64,000 bases of DNA from contig NC_019904.1 of assembly GCF_000325705.1 (NCBI RefSeq), forward strand, positions 3,226,001-3,290,000, given 5' to 3'. Source of the stretch: Echinicola vietnamensis DSM 17526. Lineage in GTDB: Bacteria > Bacteroidota > Bacteroidia > Cytophagales > Cyclobacteriaceae. The notes beneath the pieces are model-generated. The model was not told the origin of the DNA. It was given only the letters and a program-made list of their open reading frames with translations, and ran no database searches. The position numbers and the translations under genes were made by a program. Below, one piece after another: positions 36,251 through 45,724 of this stretch (positions are counted from its first letter, which is position 1; each line of letters starts with the position of its first letter).

Positions 36251-37221
36251 TAATAACCTTTCACAGTATCAAAAACTTCTTTTTTGATGTCAAACAGACT
36301 CTTGTGTCCCTTATGCTTTTTCATGAGTGTTTTTAAATTGTTTTTGGACCGCGCTATTTCAGCCTGTTTATTCCGGTAGGCCGAATAGGCCTTGAGGATC
36401 CACCATTTGCCGATCAGCACGCGGGGTATTATTTCCATAAACATCAATTGTAAACGCCATTTCCAAAGGTCTTGGCCGTCTAAGTGGATGGCCTGTAGCA
36501 TAAACTTGTTTCTATAAAGAACGGGATAGAGCTTCTTTTTGGTATGGTGTTTTTTAGTAGTGGAAGAAACTTCATGGTGACAGATGGCCCGATGGTCGTA
36601 ATAGCACTTCCAGCCCAAACGCCAAGCGCGAAAGCTCAGGTCCACGTCTTCCACATAGAACGGGGAGAAGATTTCATCAAAACCACCGAGAGTAAGAAGC
36701 TTTTCACGGTCTATCAAGGCATTGGCTCCAGAGAGGTAGGCCGTAGGTGTCCACTGCTCAGGATTAGCGGAGTAATAGAAGTGAGTGGCCTTGAATTTCA
36801 GGCCTTGGAAAGCCATCATCCTGGCGGTATCTTCTGTTTTCCCTTTGGAGTTGATGATCTGTCCCATCACGCCAAAAGTATCTGGCCGATCAAAGTATCT
36901 CCATAATCGGTCAAAATAATCTTCCTCTAGTGCCACATCTGAATTGAGCAACATGACCAAGTCATTTTGGGCAGCCTTGATCCCTTGGTTACAGGTGTAC
37001 GAAAAACCACTGTTGGAGGGGTTGATCAGTACCTTGACTTCAGGAAAATGGGAATCGAGAAAATCCACCGATCCATCGGAAGAAGCATCGTCCACAACGA
37101 TCACCTCAAAAGGGATGTCGGCTTTTTTTGCAGCAACCACCGCAGAGGGAAGGTACTTTTCCAATAAGTGCTTTCCGTTGTAATTGGGGACAATGATCGA
37201 AACGCTCCTTTTTTCTGGCAT
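36250..37221 (-). CDS. GT2-family glycosyltransferase (WbbL/rhamnosyltransferase-like)
   Basis: 323 residues. 'VSIIVPNYNGKHLLEKYLPS', 'VVDDASSDGSVDFL', 'NSGFSYTCNQGIKAAQNDLV', 'LLNSDVALEEDYF' and 'VDLSFRAWRLGWKCYYDHRA' are the ordered motifs of dTDP-rhamnosyl- or galactofuranosyl-type GT2 enzymes. A C-terminal hydrophobic stretch (near 255-280) suggests membrane contact. It stands apart from the ABC-GT2 operon, from which repeats and the GIY-YIG gene separate it. Confidence 0.85.
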   Translation of the reverse strand: MPEKRSVSIIVPNYNGKHLLEKYLPSAVVAAKKADIPFEVIVVDDASSDGSVDFLDSHFPEVKVLINPSNSGFSYTCNQGIKAAQNDLVMLLNSDVALEEDYFDRLWRYFDRPDTFGVMGQIINSKGKTEDTARMMAFQGLKFKATHFYYSANPEQWTPTAYLSGANALIDREKLLTLGGFDEIFSPFYVEDVDLSFRAWRLGWKCYYDHRAICHHEVSSTTKKHHTKKKLYPVLYRNKFMLQAIHLDGQDLWKWRLQLMFMEIIPRVLIGKWWILKAYSAYRNKQAEIARSKNNLKTLMKKHKGHKSLFDIKKEVFDTVKGY

Positions 37222-38191
37222 TGTTTTCTGCTTAAATAAGCCGCTAGTGGTAACAGTACGTAAAGGTCAGACAAAATGAGACATCCCTTCTCGTTTTTTT
37301 ACAACCTTTATTCACAAAAAGCCAAAGTTAATATTAATTAGAGGAAGAATGGTCAGCGTAAAGGGAAAAGACAGGGCAAATGCATATAAAAAAAATGTTT
37401 CTATTTGCATTTATATCTGCCGTTTTCCTACGGAATTTAACCATTTGTGTGTAATCACTTTTGGTGCAGTCGATAACCTGCACCTTCTATATGCCCCTCC
37501 GCCAAAGGCGGATTAGGCAGGATGCTCAGTTGCTAATGCATATATTGAGGGTTTAACGTCAACCAAGCCAACCGCTATACCTGAGCAGATAGGTGCGATG
37601 GCTAGTTCGATCCAAATCAACTAATCATTCTTTCAGCCAATTCCGCCATTCGGCAAGATAGGCTACTGCGGTTTCCAATGTACAAATCGGAGCAAAGTGC
37701 CTGAGGCACGATAAATTTTGTAACCTGCGGATTCATCCGCAGGAACTTAAGCTTTCCTCAACCTCCCGAAGGAGTGACATCGGCACGGTTGATGGCTATG
37801 CCTACACGAAAATCGCTTTTAACTAAAGGCGTTATATAATTCAAACAATATGTGTCAGACCGAGCACTTGCCTGACCGGCAGGGATTCGAGGTCCAATGT
37901 CTAGCCTTCGACTCCGCTCAGGCTGACATCACTTTTAAAAGCGATTTCCCTGGAGGAAGATGAAGGAGAAACCTTATGAACTTGCCTGTACCAAGCTTGT
38001 CGAAGTGCCGTAAGGCCCATTCTGAGATTTATGGAATTCATGTTTTATATCCTTCCTATAACCTCTAAGAAGGATATTTATCAATTACTGACGTTTTTAT
38101 ACTAATTTATTCCAATGGATTGGACTAGTTTTGATCAAAGAAATCAGTCGATGATTTCCCAGGTTAAATTCATTGGCCCAAAATAATTCTA
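37222..38191. other. 970-bp non-coding region packed with small hairpins
   Basis: No plausible gene. Perfect small palindromes occur in series: GGTGCAG/CTGCACC (37463-37484), CCGCC-aaa-GGCGG (37499-37511), GTGCC-tga-GGCAC (37697-37709), CCTGCGGAT-tc-ATCCGCAGG (37724-37743) and AGCCT...AGGCT near 37901-37923. These look like remnants of intergenic repeat families. The region must also hold the promoter of the glycosidase run that begins at 38192, but I could not place it. Confidence 0.5.
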
Positions 38192-39265
38192 ATGTTGATC
38201 AGTTGTTTTGCAGCATCTATCCAAAAGCGATGGCTATATAAAAATATTTTTGCCTATCTTTTTTTAATGATTGGCCTAATGGTCTTTGGCCAAGAAATCG
38301 TGGCGCAAGAGGAAGTTAGACAATTCCGTGAAGCTCCTGCTCCCATGTATCGTGATCCTATTTATGATGGAGCAGCGGATCCGGTGATGATTTGGAACAG
38401 ACAGGAGAAGTCTTGGTGGATGCTTTACACTACTCGACGAGCAAATCTCCCTACCCAAGATGTATCGGCGTATTACGGAACCAAAATTGGGATTGCGGCT
38501 ACCAAAGACCATGGCCAGACTTGGGTGTTCAGGGGATATTTGGATTTGGAGTTTGAGCGGGGGTGGAATACCTTTTGGGCCCCGGAGATAATTTACCATG
38601 ATGGGAAGTACCATATGTTTGTCTCCTATATACAAGGAGCCCGAAACCATTGGGGAGGGACGAGCCATATCCATTATTATACCAGTAGAAATCTCTGGGA
38701 TTGGAGCCATCATGGGCCACTTAGCCTTTCTTCCGACCAGATCATCGATGCGACCATCTTTCGCATGGAGAATGGTAGATTCCGGATGTGGTATAAGGAT
38801 GATAGTCGCGGAGGCATTACGATGGTTTCCGAATCGGATGACCTCAAAAATTGGCAAACCAAGGATGTGCCGGCCATAGGAGGAGATGCCCATGAAGGAC
38901 CTAAGGTCTTTCAGTATCACGGTTATTACTGGATGCTGACAGATGAATGGCACGGGATGCGGGTGTATCGATCAGATGACCTCATGCATTGGATCAAACA
39001 AGGCTTGGTGTTGGATAAGCCTTCAGATAGAGAAGATGATACACCGAGTGGTGCGCATGGTGATGTATTGGTATTCGGTGACCGGGCTTATGCTTTTTAC
39101 TTCACTCACCCAGGGAGAACCAGTCATTCGTTGATAAAGCCTAACAATAGCTTCCACGAAAATCATCGGACCACTATCCAAGTAGCAGCGCTGTTTTTTG
39201 ACGGGGAAACCTTAAAGGACGAGCGTGTTGAGCCCTTTGACTTTTACCTGCCGGATGGTAAATGA
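38192..39265 (+). CDS. Secreted GH43-like five-bladed propeller glycosidase
   Basis: 357 residues with an N-terminal hydrophobic export segment (about 17-39, ending 'VAQE'). The three acidic positions of the GH43 fold are visible: Asp63 in 'GAADPVMIWN' (base), Asp in 'QIIDATIF' (pKa modulator) and Glu in 'AHEGPKVF' (acid). Propeller strands such as 'FWAPEIIYHDGKYHMFVSYI' and 'DDLMHWIKQGLVL' are typical of the GH43/GH32/GH117 group. The family includes arabinofuranosidases, arabinanases and xylosidases; the specific linkage is not predictable here. First gene of a run of six secreted glycosidases. Confidence 0.75.
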   Translation: MLISCFAASIQKRWLYKNIFAYLFLMIGLMVFGQEIVAQEEVRQFREAPAPMYRDPIYDGAADPVMIWNRQEKSWWMLYTTRRANLPTQDVSAYYGTKIGIAATKDHGQTWVFRGYLDLEFERGWNTFWAPEIIYHDGKYHMFVSYIQGARNHWGGTSHIHYYTSRNLWDWSHHGPLSLSSDQIIDATIFRMENGRFRMWYKDDSRGGITMVSESDDLKNWQTKDVPAIGGDAHEGPKVFQYHGYYWMLTDEWHGMRVYRSDDLMHWIKQGLVLDKPSDREDDTPSGAHGDVLVFGDRAYAFYFTHPGRTSHSLIKPNNSFHENHRTTIQVAALFFDGETLKDERVEPFDFYLPDGK

Positions 39266-39401
39266 GTTTGGAAGACCTATAACCTTGAAACCCGTTGAAT
39301 CTAAAATATTTAAACATAAACCTATAAACCTGTTGTGTCCTTGCTCCATAAACCACCTATTACGGTGGTTTGTAGAGCGGGACAAAAAAACTTCTCAGAT
39401 C

Positions 39402-40388
39402 ATGAACATTAAAAATATTGTAAAAATTGGCCTTGCCTGCCTGCTATACAGTTCATCTATAGGGTTATTATGGGCGCAGCAAATGATGTTTGCCGATTCT
39501 AGCAGGTTGGGCAGGCCTTTTTCCAAGGACCCACATGTGGTCGACTTTGGAGGTCGATACTTGATGTACTTTTCCGTTCCTCCCATTCCTGACCAAGCAG
39601 GTGGATGGGGAATAGCCATAGCGGAAAGTGATGATTTGATCCATTGGGAGTATGTAGGCGAAATTGAAGCCACAGAGAGGTACGAAAAAAATGGCTTTTG
39701 TGCACCAGGGGCTTTGGTAAAGGATGGTAAGGTGCACCTTTTCTACCAAACTTACGGTAATGGCGCCAAGGATGCCATTTGCCATGCCTATTCTACCGAC
39801 GGGATCCATTTTACTAGGAATACAACGAACCCGATTTTTGCCCCTCCAGCCAATGACTGGAGCAACGGACGGGCGATAGATGCGGAGGTTTTTCCCTTCA
39901 AGGACCACTATTTTTTGTATTTTGCCACCCGAGATCCCAAAGGGGAAATTCAGATGCAGGGTGTGGCTAAAGCTGATGCAACTACGGATTTTAGTCGCGA
40001 TGACTGGACCATGGCAAAGGATGCTTCGATCCTCAAGCCGGAATTGGAGTGGGAAGGAAAGTGTGTCGAAGGTGCTTCCATCATCGAGCGAAAAGGGAGA
40101 TTGTACATGTTTTATGCAGGCAGCTATAATAATGCGCCGCAGCAGGTGGGAGTAGCCACCAGTAAAGATGGTGTTCATTGGAAACGTGTAGTTGACCAGC
40201 CGTTTTTGCCGAACGGAGTACCTGGAGAGTGGAACAGCAGTGAATCTGGCCATCCCCATATTTTTGATGATAAAAAAACAGGGAAGTCCTACCTCTTTTA
40301 CCAAGGAAATGATGACCATGGCCAAACATGGTGGCTTTCCAATGTGGAAGTAGGATGGAAAAAGGGAAAGCCTTACCTGAAAGAATAG
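39402..40388 (+). CDS. Secreted GH43/GH117-like glycosidase
   Basis: 328 residues from the ATG at 39402, which starts a signal peptide (MNIKNIVKIGLACLLYSSSI..). The frame is open further left to 39225, but that part overlaps the previous gene and has no signal. Acidic triad: Asp43 in 'SKDPHVV', Asp in 'RAIDAEVF' and Glu in 'CVEGASII'. 'NGFCAPGALVKDGKVHLFYQ' is the usual blade. The opening 'RLGRPFSKDPHVVDFGGRYL' recalls GH117 neoagarooligosaccharide hydrolases as well as GH43, so the substrate could be algal. It follows the previous gene by 136 bp and precedes the next by 19 bp. Confidence 0.7.
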   Translation: MNIKNIVKIGLACLLYSSSIGLLWAQQMMFADSSRLGRPFSKDPHVVDFGGRYLMYFSVPPIPDQAGGWGIAIAESDDLIHWEYVGEIEATERYEKNGFCAPGALVKDGKVHLFYQTYGNGAKDAICHAYSTDGIHFTRNTTNPIFAPPANDWSNGRAIDAEVFPFKDHYFLYFATRDPKGEIQMQGVAKADATTDFSRDDWTMAKDASILKPELEWEGKCVEGASIIERKGRLYMFYAGSYNNAPQQVGVATSKDGVHWKRVVDQPFLPNGVPGEWNSSESGHPHIFDDKKTGKSYLFYQGNDDHGQTWWLSNVEVGWKKGKPYLKE

Positions 40389-40407
40389 TACGCGAAATTA
40401 AATAGAA

Positions 40408-41988
40408 ATGATTAAAATGAAATCCTTGTGGAGGATAGGGGTGTTGGTATTGATGATGACTTCGGCTTGTCAACCAACAAAAAAAGAAAGCCGACAAGAA
40501 GTCCCCAATGAATCGGTCAGTGTAATTAATCCGGTCTTGCCAGGTGATCACCCCGATCCCACAGTCGTAAAAGTAGGCGCATATTATTATGCTTCAGCCA
40601 CGTCAAATGAATGGGCACCGCTATTCCCAATCTTTAAATCTGCGGATTTGGTCAATTGGGAAATCGTAAACTATGTCTTTCCGGAAGGAGCTCCGGCTTG
40701 GGCCAAGAATAATTTCTGGGCACCGGAATTGGTGTATGACGAAGAGCAAGAGAAGTTTTATGCCTATTATACGGCCAGGGATAAAGAGAGCAACCGACTC
40801 AGCGTAGCCGTGGCCAGTGCAGACACACCGGAAGGAAATTTCACCGACCATGGCCCGCTAGTAGCGCAGGAAGTAGGTTCTATTGATGCATTCGAAGTGA
40901 GGGATGAAAACGGAAAGCTCTATTTGACATGGAAAGAGGATGGCAACAGTCGTGGACTTCCCACGCCCATTTGGGCCCAAGAAATCAACGAGACACGGAC
41001 CAAGCTCTTAGGTGAGCCAAAAGAATTATTCAGGAATGATCAGGATTGGGAGATGCACTTGATCGAAGGAGTCAGCATTTTCCGGAAAAATGATTATTTC
41101 TATGCCACCTATTCAGCGGGAGCTTGCTGCGATGTCGCCTGTAACTATAGAGCAGGGGTAGCGAGGACAAAAAACCTATTGGGGCCATGGGAAAAGTATG
41201 AAAAGAACCCGGTGCTGATGGACAATGACGACTGGAAGTGCGCAGGGCACGGTACCGTGGTGGAGAAAGATGGAGAGCATTATTTGCTTTATCATGCTTA
41301 CAGTGCCGTTGGGAGCGTTTATGTAGGCAGAGAAGGAGTGCTTGAAAAAATGACGTGGACCGCAGATGGCTGGCCTGTTTTTGAAAATGAGGCGACCTAT
41401 GACCTTGAAAAGTCTGCCTTATCTTTTGTCGATGATTTTAACGGAGACCTCAACCCCATTTGGCAATGGCGCGTGACACAGGACATCCGTTATGCCACGG
41501 GTGATGAAGGACTTGTGTTGTCAGCGTCAGAAGAAAATGAACAGTTGGGAACGTTATTGGTGCAGAAATCCACTTCTCCTGATTATGCCATTGAAGTGAC
41601 CATTGATCCGGCGAATAGCGATGCCAAGGGTGGGATATTGTTAGTTGGTGGAGCCCATAATGGGTTTGGCGCCCCCGTGGCAGCGATGGGCTTGACTGTT
41701 TCGGGCGATGAAGTGCAAGTGGTGGAAAACAAGGATAAAAAAGCAGAAGTGAAGGCAACCGCTGAATTGGAAGGAGAGGCCTTGGTGAAATTGAAAATGG
41801 AAGTGACCGAAGGACATCTATTGACCTTTAGCTTTAGTCAGGAAGGAACCACTTGGACGGCTGTAGGAGAGCAGTTTGATGCGGCTCACTTGGTCCCTTG
41901 GGGTATGGGCTACCGATGGGGGATTTTTGCCAAAGGCAATGAAAATCAAAAGGTGAATTTCAAAGGAGTGGAAATTACCGCACAGTAG
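40408..41988 (+). CDS. GH43 lipoprotein with C-terminal beta-sandwich
   Basis: 526 residues with lipobox 'MMTSAC' (Cys21). The propeller (about 40-330) opens with the canonical 'GDHPDPTVVKVGAYYYASAT' (Asp50) and has Asp160 in 'SIDAFE' and Glu220 in 'LIEGVSI' as the other catalytic positions. 'AGACCDVACNYRAGVARTKN' is a cysteine-rich loop often seen in one GH43 subgroup. Residues about 335-525 form a laminin-G/DUF1349-like sandwich ('FVDDFNGDLNPIWQWRVTQD'), which usually shapes the active site or binds sugar. Expected activity is alpha-L-arabinofuranosidase or beta-xylosidase at the outer membrane. It starts 19 bp after the previous gene. Confidence 0.85.
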   Translation: MIKMKSLWRIGVLVLMMTSACQPTKKESRQEVPNESVSVINPVLPGDHPDPTVVKVGAYYYASATSNEWAPLFPIFKSADLVNWEIVNYVFPEGAPAWAKNNFWAPELVYDEEQEKFYAYYTARDKESNRLSVAVASADTPEGNFTDHGPLVAQEVGSIDAFEVRDENGKLYLTWKEDGNSRGLPTPIWAQEINETRTKLLGEPKELFRNDQDWEMHLIEGVSIFRKNDYFYATYSAGACCDVACNYRAGVARTKNLLGPWEKYEKNPVLMDNDDWKCAGHGTVVEKDGEHYLLYHAYSAVGSVYVGREGVLEKMTWTADGWPVFENEATYDLEKSALSFVDDFNGDLNPIWQWRVTQDIRYATGDEGLVLSASEENEQLGTLLVQKSTSPDYAIEVTIDPANSDAKGGILLVGGAHNGFGAPVAAMGLTVSGDEVQVVENKDKKAEVKATAELEGEALVKLKMEVTEGHLLTFSFSQEGTTWTAVGEQFDAAHLVPWGMGYRWGIFAKGNENQKVNFKGVEITAQ

Positions 41989-42033
41989 TAAGTGCATAAA
42001 AATAGGGAATAGTGGAAAAATGGTTTTGTATTA

Positions 42034-42162
42034 CGTCATCGGTAGCCCTTTTAGGGGCGGGTACCGGGCCTGTCTGCTACAAGCAGGTAGAAAAGGGCAC
42101 AGCAATCTCGTTTTCAGGATATGAGATTGCTTCACTCCGTTGCTCTTCGTTCGCAATGACGG
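42034..42162. repeat. Palindromic intergenic element, copy 3
   Basis: Starts CGTCATCGG and ends TTCGCAATGACGG, with 'GAGATTGCTTCACTCCGTTGC' before the right end, matching the elements at 35522 and 35974. A short inner insertion carries AGCCCTTTTAGGGGC. It splits the glycosidase run between the second and third GH43 lipoprotein/exported genes. Confidence 0.65.
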
Positions 42163-42213
42163 TGAATAAGAAAATTATATTATCAAAGACATATCAGTAA
42201 AACCCATTTAATA

Positions 42214-43227
42214 ATGAGAACTACTTTAGTATTAGCAGCACTGGCAATGGTCGGCACAGTGGCCTGTCAGTCCAAGACCACCAATGATGAAACCGACGCT
42301 TCAGCAAGTGCCAATGAAGCCAAACGAGCCGGAAACCCTATCGTGGAAGGTTGGTATGCAGATCCGGAAGGGATTATCTATGGGGATACCTATTGGGTTT
42401 ACCCGACATATTCGGATGAATATGAGAAGCAAGTCTTTATGGATGCTTTCTCTTCCAAGGATTTGGTAAACTGGACCAAGCACGAGCGTATCATCGACAC
42501 TACAGAGGTGAAATGGGCTGAAAAAGCCATGTGGGCACCGGGAGTGATCAGCAAGGACGACAAGTATTATTTGTTCTTTGCCGCCAATGATGTACATGAA
42601 GGAGAAGTCGGCGGCATTGGCGTGGCCGTGGCTGATCAGCCTCAAGGACCGTTTAAGGATTTGCTCGGTGAGCCGCTTATCAATGAAATTGTCAATGGTG
42701 CACAGCCGATCGATCAGTATATTTTTAAAGACAAAGACGGCACCTTTTACATGTACTACGGTGGGTGGGGCCACTGTAATGTGGTGAAGCTAAACGAAGA
42801 TTTTACGGGAATCGTGCCATTTGAAGATGGCGAGCTGTATAAAGAAGTGACACCGGAGAGTTATGTAGAAGGCCCCTTTATGTTTATTAGGGATGGTAAA
42901 TATTATTTCATGTGGTCTGAAGGGGGCTGGGGTGGTCCTGATTACTCGGTGGCCTATGCCATTGCGGATAGCCCTTTTGGACCGTTTGAGCGAGAAGGAA
43001 AGATCCTTCAGCAGGATCCGGAAGTGGCTACCGGTGCGGGACATCATTCTGTTTTGCATGCAGATGGAGACGAAGATTATTATATCGTTTACCATAGAAG
43101 GCCCCTCACGGAAACCCACCATAATCACCGGGTAACCTGTATCGACAAGATGGAGTTTGACGAAAACGGCAAAATCAAACCGGTTAAAATCACTTTTGAA
43201 GGAGTCACCGCTGATCCGCTGGACTAG
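42214..43227 (+). CDS. GH43 lipoprotein
   Basis: 337 residues with lipobox 'GTVAC' (Cys18). Catalytic positions: Asp50 in 'GWYADPEGIIYGDTYWVYPT', Asp167 in 'PIDQYIF' and Glu219 in 'YVEGPFMF'. 'KAMWAPGVISKDDKYYLFFA' and 'GAGHHSVLHADGDEDYYIVY' are the remaining blade motifs, including the histidine that completes the metal site. The 'WYADPEG' start resembles exo-arabinanase/arabinofuranosidase subfamilies. The single-domain form lacks the C-terminal sandwich of its neighbour. Confidence 0.85.
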   Translation: MRTTLVLAALAMVGTVACQSKTTNDETDASASANEAKRAGNPIVEGWYADPEGIIYGDTYWVYPTYSDEYEKQVFMDAFSSKDLVNWTKHERIIDTTEVKWAEKAMWAPGVISKDDKYYLFFAANDVHEGEVGGIGVAVADQPQGPFKDLLGEPLINEIVNGAQPIDQYIFKDKDGTFYMYYGGWGHCNVVKLNEDFTGIVPFEDGELYKEVTPESYVEGPFMFIRDGKYYFMWSEGGWGGPDYSVAYAIADSPFGPFEREGKILQQDPEVATGAGHHSVLHADGDEDYYIVYHRRPLTETHHNHRVTCIDKMEFDENGKIKPVKITFEGVTADPLD

Positions 43228-43386
43228 GTTTGGTTTTCTTTAAGAGGGATTTCCTGACCGGTAGATAGGCTTTGCTTCTCTACTGATGTGTTTTCAATGG
43301 GTTGATATACAATGTGTTGACCATAGGTTGTGTGTTTAATGATTGTCCTGTGCAGCAGCCTAATTACCAATTCAAAATTAGATATT

Positions 43387-44553
43387 ATGAATAAAACTAT
43401 AAATTTGATCGCCTCTTTGGGCTTAGGAGTGGTGTTGCTGAGCTGTGGAGGCGAAAACCAAACACAAGAGAAGGAGGTGGCCACTTCTTCGTCTGCTCAA
43501 TCCTTTTCCGGGGAACGATGGAGCAAAGAAAAAGCGCAGGCGTGGTATGCCGATCAGGACTGGCTGGTGGGCGCAAATTTCAATCCCAGCAATTCCATCA
43601 ATCAGTTGGAAATGTGGCAGGAAGAGACGTTTTCCCCAGCACTGATCGATAAGGAATTGGGATGGGCCGAGGAAATCGGCATGAATACCATGCGGGTATA
43701 TTTACATGATTTGGCCTATCAGCAAGACCCTGATGGGTTTTTGGACCGGATGGATCAAATGCTGGTCTTGATGGAAAAACACCAGATGAAGCCACTGTTT
43801 GTCATTTTTGATTCTTGCTGGGATCCATTTCCTGAGGCAGGTGAACAGCGACCACCAAAACCGCATGTTCATAATTCCGGCTGGGTCCAAAGCCCAGGAT
43901 ATTACGCCCTTGAAGACAGTACACAATATCCCAGGCTGGAAAAATATGTCAAGGCAGTGGTAGGAAGATTTGCTGATGATGAACGTATATTGGGTTGGGA
44001 TATTTGGAATGAACCCGACAATGATACAGGGGTTTCGTACAGGGATAAGGAGCATCCCAACAAAGCAGCCTATGTATTGCCTTTAATGAAGGATGCCTTT
44101 GCTTGGGCAAGGTCCCAAAACCCTTCCCAGCCACTTACTTCTGGGGTTTGGCTTGGTGATTGGTCGTCTGAAGATGTCATGAGCCACTTACAACTTGCCC
44201 AGCTTCATCTTTCGGATATTATTTCCTTTCACAACTATGATTCTCCGGAGGAATTCCAAAAGCGTATCAATTGGCTCAAAAGATATGATCGTCCAATGCT
44301 ATGTACGGAATACATGGCGCGGCCAAACGGAAGTACCTTTGAAGGGTTCCTGCCGATTGCCAAAGCGGAAAATATAGCGATGTTCAATTGGGGATTGGTA
44401 GATGGAAAGACCCAGACCAAATATCCATGGGACAGTTGGGAAAAAACTTACACCGACGAACCAGCGCTGTGGTTTCACGAGGTGTTTCATACGGATGGTT
44501 CGCCGTATAAGAAATCCGAAACTGATTTGATCAAATCATTGACAGGAAGATGA
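43387..44553 (+). CDS. GH5-like (clan GH-A) lipoprotein glycosidase
   Basis: 388 residues from the ATG at 43387, which gives lipobox 'VVLLSC'; a longer frame to 43330 lacks any signal. TIM-barrel motifs: 'WLVGANFNPSNSINQLEMWQ', 'MNTMRVYLHDLAYQQDPDGF', acid/base Glu209 in 'WDIWNEPDN' and nucleophile Glu308 in 'MLCTEYMA'. This is the pattern of GH5 and close GH-A families that attack beta-linked mannans, glucans or galactans. The family number is uncertain. It follows the GH43 gene by 159 bp and precedes the BNR protein by 13 bp. Confidence 0.8.
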   Translation: MNKTINLIASLGLGVVLLSCGGENQTQEKEVATSSSAQSFSGERWSKEKAQAWYADQDWLVGANFNPSNSINQLEMWQEETFSPALIDKELGWAEEIGMNTMRVYLHDLAYQQDPDGFLDRMDQMLVLMEKHQMKPLFVIFDSCWDPFPEAGEQRPPKPHVHNSGWVQSPGYYALEDSTQYPRLEKYVKAVVGRFADDERILGWDIWNEPDNDTGVSYRDKEHPNKAAYVLPLMKDAFAWARSQNPSQPLTSGVWLGDWSSEDVMSHLQLAQLHLSDIISFHNYDSPEEFQKRINWLKRYDRPMLCTEYMARPNGSTFEGFLPIAKAENIAMFNWGLVDGKTQTKYPWDSWEKTYTDEPALWFHEVFHTDGSPYKKSETDLIKSLTGR

Positions 44554-44566
44554 TATTGGGGCGAGC

Positions 44567-45679
44567 ATGTGGGTTTTAGTTTTAATAATGTGCATGACTT
44601 CCTGCTTAGCGGCAGGAAGTCCCCCGGATCCCCAAGACTATACTATTCGTTGGGATCAATCTACTTTACAGCGCGTTACGGGAGATGATTATCGCTACTC
44701 AGGCTATGCTCGATGTCGCGAATTGGCAGATGGCAGTTTGGGGTTTGTGTATGAGGCCGATGGTAATATTTTTTTTAGGGTACGATCAGAACAGAAATGG
44801 GAAGCTCCTGTGCTAGTAGCTTCAGCAACGGCCGATGTGGGGATGGCAGTCCCTGACTTTACCGTGTTGGAAAACGGCACGTTACTATTGGGCTATAATC
44901 CACGCCCTAAACGAAATGCCAAAGACAAACACTTTGGCATTCGGACGGTAAGAAGCACCGATAACGGTGCCACATGGGGAAATGATCAATTGGTTTATGA
45001 AGCAGGAACCAGTTTTGGTGACGGCTGTTGGGAACCGGTATTTTTGCAGTTGCCCAATGGGGATATCCATTTGTATTTTGCCGATGAAAGCCTCTTTACC
45101 CAATCTAACGAGCAAAGGATAGCAATGGTAAGTTCCTCCAATGGAGGGAAGACATGGAGTGAAACACCCCAAACGGTGAGTTTTCGCAAGGGAGCTCGTG
45201 ACGGCATGCCAGTACCTGTTTGGTTGGAAGAACCAGGGATGATTGTCGTTGCGATAGAGGATAATGGCCATGGTCCTTTTAAACCTTATCTGTTATTCAA
45301 TGAAGGCCCGTTTTGGCAAGAAACACTATCGGGTAATTCTCCATTTAGAGAGTATGCGATGGAGGACAGCCTGCCAGCCCAAGACTATGCAGGAGCCCCA
45401 TATCTTGCCATAGCGCCTAATGGCCTGACCCTGCTTTCATTCCAGTGGGGCGACAAGCTTGAGCATGCACAGATGGCAGTAGCCCTAGGTGATGGAAGTG
45501 CCCAGCACTTTACCAGTGTGACATGGCCCTTTGTTTTATCAAAGGACAAAATAGGCCATTGGAACAGCCTTACCGTTTTAGAGAGTGGAAAGATCATTGC
45601 TTTGACCAGTACCAATGGATATGGCCAAGACGGCCGGACGGAGGTATGGATGATAACAGGGAATTTAGTTAAAAAATAA
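44567..45679 (+). CDS. BNR/sialidase-fold exo-glycosidase (GH93- or GH33-like)
   Basis: 370 residues with a lipoprotein-like signal ('MWVLVLIMCMTSCLA'). Asp-box repeats are visible: 'STDNGATWGND' and 'SSNGGKTWSET', plus blade strands 'RCRELADGSLGFVYEADGNI' and 'WEPVFLQLPNGDIHLYFADE'. This is the six-bladed sialidase/arabinanase superfamily. Given neighbouring arabinose-type enzymes, an exo-arabinanase (GH93) is as likely as a sialidase (GH33). No complete sialidase arginine triad can be confirmed by eye. It starts 13 bp after the GH5-like gene, so the two are co-transcribed. Confidence 0.65.
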   Translation: MWVLVLIMCMTSCLAAGSPPDPQDYTIRWDQSTLQRVTGDDYRYSGYARCRELADGSLGFVYEADGNIFFRVRSEQKWEAPVLVASATADVGMAVPDFTVLENGTLLLGYNPRPKRNAKDKHFGIRTVRSTDNGATWGNDQLVYEAGTSFGDGCWEPVFLQLPNGDIHLYFADESLFTQSNEQRIAMVSSSNGGKTWSETPQTVSFRKGARDGMPVPVWLEEPGMIVVAIEDNGHGPFKPYLLFNEGPFWQETLSGNSPFREYAMEDSLPAQDYAGAPYLAIAPNGLTLLSFQWGDKLEHAQMAVALGDGSAQHFTSVTWPFVLSKDKIGHWNSLTVLESGKIIALTSTNGYGQDGRTEVWMITGNLVKK

Positions 45680-45724
45680 AGCAAATATCCTACAGATGAG
45701 AGGTAGGTTATCCCCAAGGAAAAT

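Noticed and set aside
36181..36260. CRISPR array at the ACCTTCCA repeats
   Set aside because: The repeats are contiguous 8-mers with no spacers, and no cas gene is present in the window.
39225..39401. Extended N-terminus for the second GH43-like protein
   Set aside because: This part overlaps the previous gene and lacks a signal peptide; the ATG at 39402 gives a proper export signal.
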